DNA of 16,263 nt. Origin: Mariprofundus sp. GTDB taxonomy: Bacteria > Pseudomonadota > Zetaproteobacteria > Mariprofundales > Mariprofundaceae. Both the position numbers and the translations under genes were made by a program. The notes beneath the pieces are model-generated. The model did no database searches. It was not told where the DNA came from and saw only the letters and a program-made list of their open reading frames with translations. Shown one piece after another: positions 14,451 to 16,263 of this stretch. The stretch is from NCBI GenBank assembly GCA_015485035.1, contig WFUI01000159.1:1-16263 (forward strand), given 5' to 3'. The first letter of the stretch is position 1. Every line of letters begins with the position of its first letter.

Positions 14451-14476
14451 GGCAATCATACAGCGTTATGCTTGCC
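14451..14476. promoter_or_regulatory. Inverted repeat between divergent panE and maeB, candidate operator
   Basis: GGCAATCATA (14451-14460) and TATGCTTGCC (14467-14476) are reverse complements with one mismatch, around a six-base spacer CAGCGT. On the minus strand the left arm contains TATGAT (14455-14460), a good -10 for panE, though no -35 is clear. On the plus strand the right arm overlaps TTGCCA (14472-14477), a possible -35 for maeB with a weak CAGCAT 17 bases on. A dimeric regulator bound here could control both genes; this is inference. Confidence 0.4.
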
Positions 14477-14542
14477 ATTCGCGATGGTGGTGCCCAGCAT
14501 CACTCAAAGATCATCACGCAGCTATGCTCAAGGGGTTAACTA

Positions 14543-16263
14543 ATGCCAAAAGAAACATTGCGCAAGGAAGCGTTCGAGTATCACAGTTTACCAATTCCGG
14601 GAAAGATCAGCATTAAGCCGACCAAACCGTGCCTGACCCAGCGTGACCTGGCCCTGGCTTACACACCGGGTGTTGCCGAACCATGTCTGGCAATCGCGGA
14701 AAACCCGGAGCTGGCCGATGAGTACACCGCCCGTGCCAACCTGGTTGGCGTGATTACCAATGGTACAGCTGTGCTCGGCCTCGGTAATATCGGCCCACTG
14801 GCCGGAAAGCCGGTGATGGAAGGTAAAGGTGTACTGTTCAAACGGTTTGCAGATATTGATGTATTCGATATTGAACTGGATGAAAATGATCCGATGAGCA
14901 TCGTGGAAACTGTAGCCCGCATGGAACCGACCTTTGGCGGCATCAATCTCGAAGACATCAAAGCTCCGGAATGTTTTATCATTGAAGAAGAATTGAAAAA
15001 GCGTATGAATATTCCGGTATTGCATGATGACCAGCATGGTACTGCCGTGATCATGGCAGCAGCATTTCTGAATGCGCTGATCTTGCAGAACAAACAGATT
15101 GAAGATGTAAAAATCACCTGTCTGGGTGCCGGTGCAGCAGGTTTCGCATGCATGAAACTGATCGAACAACTGGGTGCCAAACGTGAAAATATTCTGTTTC
15201 TCGATCGTAAAGGCGTCATCAGCACAGATCGCCAGGAGGAGTTGCCGCCACACAAAGCCTATTTCGCTACCGAGCGCCCCGAACGCACCCTGGCTGAAGC
15301 CATGAACGGTGCCGATGTGTTTATTGGTCTGTCTCAGGGTAATATCGTGGACCCGGCCATGCTCAAAACCATGGCCGACAGGCCCATCATCTTCGCCATG
15401 GCCAATCCCGACCCTGAAATTGCCTATGATCTCGCCATGGAAACCCGTAAGGACCTGATTATGGCTACCGGCCGTTCAGACCACCCCAATCAGGTCAATA
15501 ATGTGCTGGGTTTTCCGTTTCTATTCCGCGGCGCGCTTGATGCACGGGCCACCACCTTCAATGAAGAAATGAAGGTGGCTGCCGTACATGCGCTGGCCAG
15601 CCTTGCCCGCCAGGATGTTCCAGCCTCGGTGCTAAAAGCATACGGGGTCAATGAGCTGCGCTTCGGCCCTAAATACATTCTACCCAAACCATTCGACCCC
15701 CGTTTAATCGAAGTGGTACCGGTCGCGGTAGCCCGGGCTGCGACCGACACAGGCGTAGCTCGTAAACCCCTGGAAGATGCAAATGCCTATGCACACGAGC
15801 TTGCCGGTCGCATTGATTCTTCCCGCCTGTTTATGCGTATGATTATGGACAAGGCACAGGTTAATCCGATCCGTCTGGTATTGCCTGAAGGCGAAGATGA
15901 AACAGTACTTCGTGCCGCTATTGAAATGCAGGAAATCGGCATTGCCATACCTGTTCTGATTGGCCGGCAACGTATCGTGCAACAGCTATGTGAAAAAGCG
16001 CAGCTGGACATTAGCAATATCACCCTGATCGATCCGACCACTGAAGATGCCCGCTTCGGTAGTCTTGCAGATGCCTATTACACCCTGCGCAAACGCCACG
16101 GTGTGTTGGCAGATGATGCAGCCAAAACATTGCGCAATGATATCAATGTACTTGGAGCCATGCTGGTGCGTCAGGGTTTTGCTGAAGGCATGCTCTCCGG
16201 GCGCACAGCCCATTATCCGAATGTGCTCAGACCCATCCTGAAAGTGCTCGGACATGACAGTAA
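14543..16263 (+). CDS. maeB: NADP-dependent malic enzyme MaeB with phosphotransacetylase-like domain (3' truncated by window edge)
   Basis: The frame opens at ATG 14543 with AGGGG seven bases upstream and runs with no stop to the window end, 573 codons, so about three quarters of a typical 760-residue MaeB is visible. It decarboxylates malate to pyruvate, producing NADPH. The malic domain has YTPGVAEPCLAIAE (40-53, catalytic Tyr40), catalytic Lys95 in EGKGVLFK, metal ligands Glu137 and Asp138 (INLEDIK) and Asp162 in DDQHGTAVI. The dinucleotide loop GAGAAG is at 195-200. From about 425 the chain enters a phosphate acetyltransferase-like domain (LVLPEGEDE near 443), which in E. coli MaeB is regulatory and not an active Pta. 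The gene diverges from panE across a region with an inverted repeat. Confidence 0.95.
   Translation, partial: MPKETLRKEAFEYHSLPIPGKISIKPTKPCLTQRDLALAYTPGVAEPCLAIAENPELADEYTARANLVGVITNGTAVLGLGNIGPLAGKPVMEGKGVLFKRFADIDVFDIELDENDPMSIVETVARMEPTFGGINLEDIKAPECFIIEEELKKRMNIPVLHDDQHGTAVIMAAAFLNALILQNKQIEDVKITCLGAGAAGFACMKLIEQLGAKRENILFLDRKGVISTDRQEELPPHKAYFATERPERTLAEAMNGADVFIGLSQGNIVDPAMLKTMADRPIIFAMANPDPEIAYDLAMETRKDLIMATGRSDHPNQVNNVLGFPFLFRGALDARATTFNEEMKVAAVHALASLARQDVPASVLKAYGVNELRFGPKYILPKPFDPRLIEVVPVAVARAATDTGVARKPLEDANAYAHELAGRIDSSRLFMRMIMDKAQVNPIRLVLPEGEDETVLRAAIEMQEIGIAIPVLIGRQRIVQQLCEKAQLDISNITLIDPTTEDARFGSLADAYYTLRKRHGVLADDAAKTLRNDINVLGAMLVRQGFAEGMLSGRTAHYPNVLRPILKVLGHDS

Noticed and set aside
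14588..15255. Two long minus-strand open frames within maeB
   Set aside because: They are shadows of the malic enzyme frame, which carries all its catalytic motifs.

Overview
The window looks like ordinary core chromosome of a Gram-negative, proteobacterium-like organism with moderate GC. The evidence is the set of genes (dbpA, prmA, ruvX, yhbY, bolA, ispG-hisS, panE, maeB) and a lipoprotein with a Gram-negative style signal. I see no insertion sequence, phage gene, CRISPR array, tRNA or rRNA. A combination of gamma-proteobacterial style genes with PyrR and PyrK would fit a deep-branching proteobacterium such as a zetaproteobacterium, but that is a guess from general impression, not something the sequence proves.

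Layout. Positions 1-1783 hold the 3' end of an RNA helicase gene (dbpA), a small SRPBCC-fold protein on the minus strand, and a membrane-anchored alpha/beta hydrolase. At 1808-2656 (minus) is prmA, the ribosomal protein L11 methyltransferase. Diverging from it is a rightward cluster, 2735-7641: an FNR-like flavin reductase, ruvX, pyrR, pyrB, pyrC and pyrK. Several of these overlap by one to four bases or more, which suggests one translationally coupled pyrimidine operon. pyrB and pyrC catalyse steps two and three of de novo UMP synthesis. PyrK is the electron-transfer subunit of class 1B dihydroorotate dehydrogenase, but no catalytic pyrD is present in the window.

At 7764-8305 (minus) a yhbY-bolA pair overlaps by four bases. 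Rightward from 8496 come a membrane-bound class III adenylate cyclase with all catalytic residues, a TPR-type lipoprotein three bases after it, then ispG (isoprenoid synthesis) and hisS (histidyl-tRNA synthetase), which abut with no gap. panE (ketopantoate reductase, minus strand, 13522-14433) faces hisS and diverges from maeB (malic enzyme, 14543 to the window edge). The panE-maeB gap carries a nearly perfect inverted repeat that could be an operator.

No gene-free stretch exceeds 300 bases; the longest is 8306-8495. I found no convincing wholly new system. The best candidates for a second look are the adenylate cyclase/TPR-lipoprotein pair, PyrK without a neighbouring PyrD in a PyrR-containing operon, and the panE-maeB dyad.
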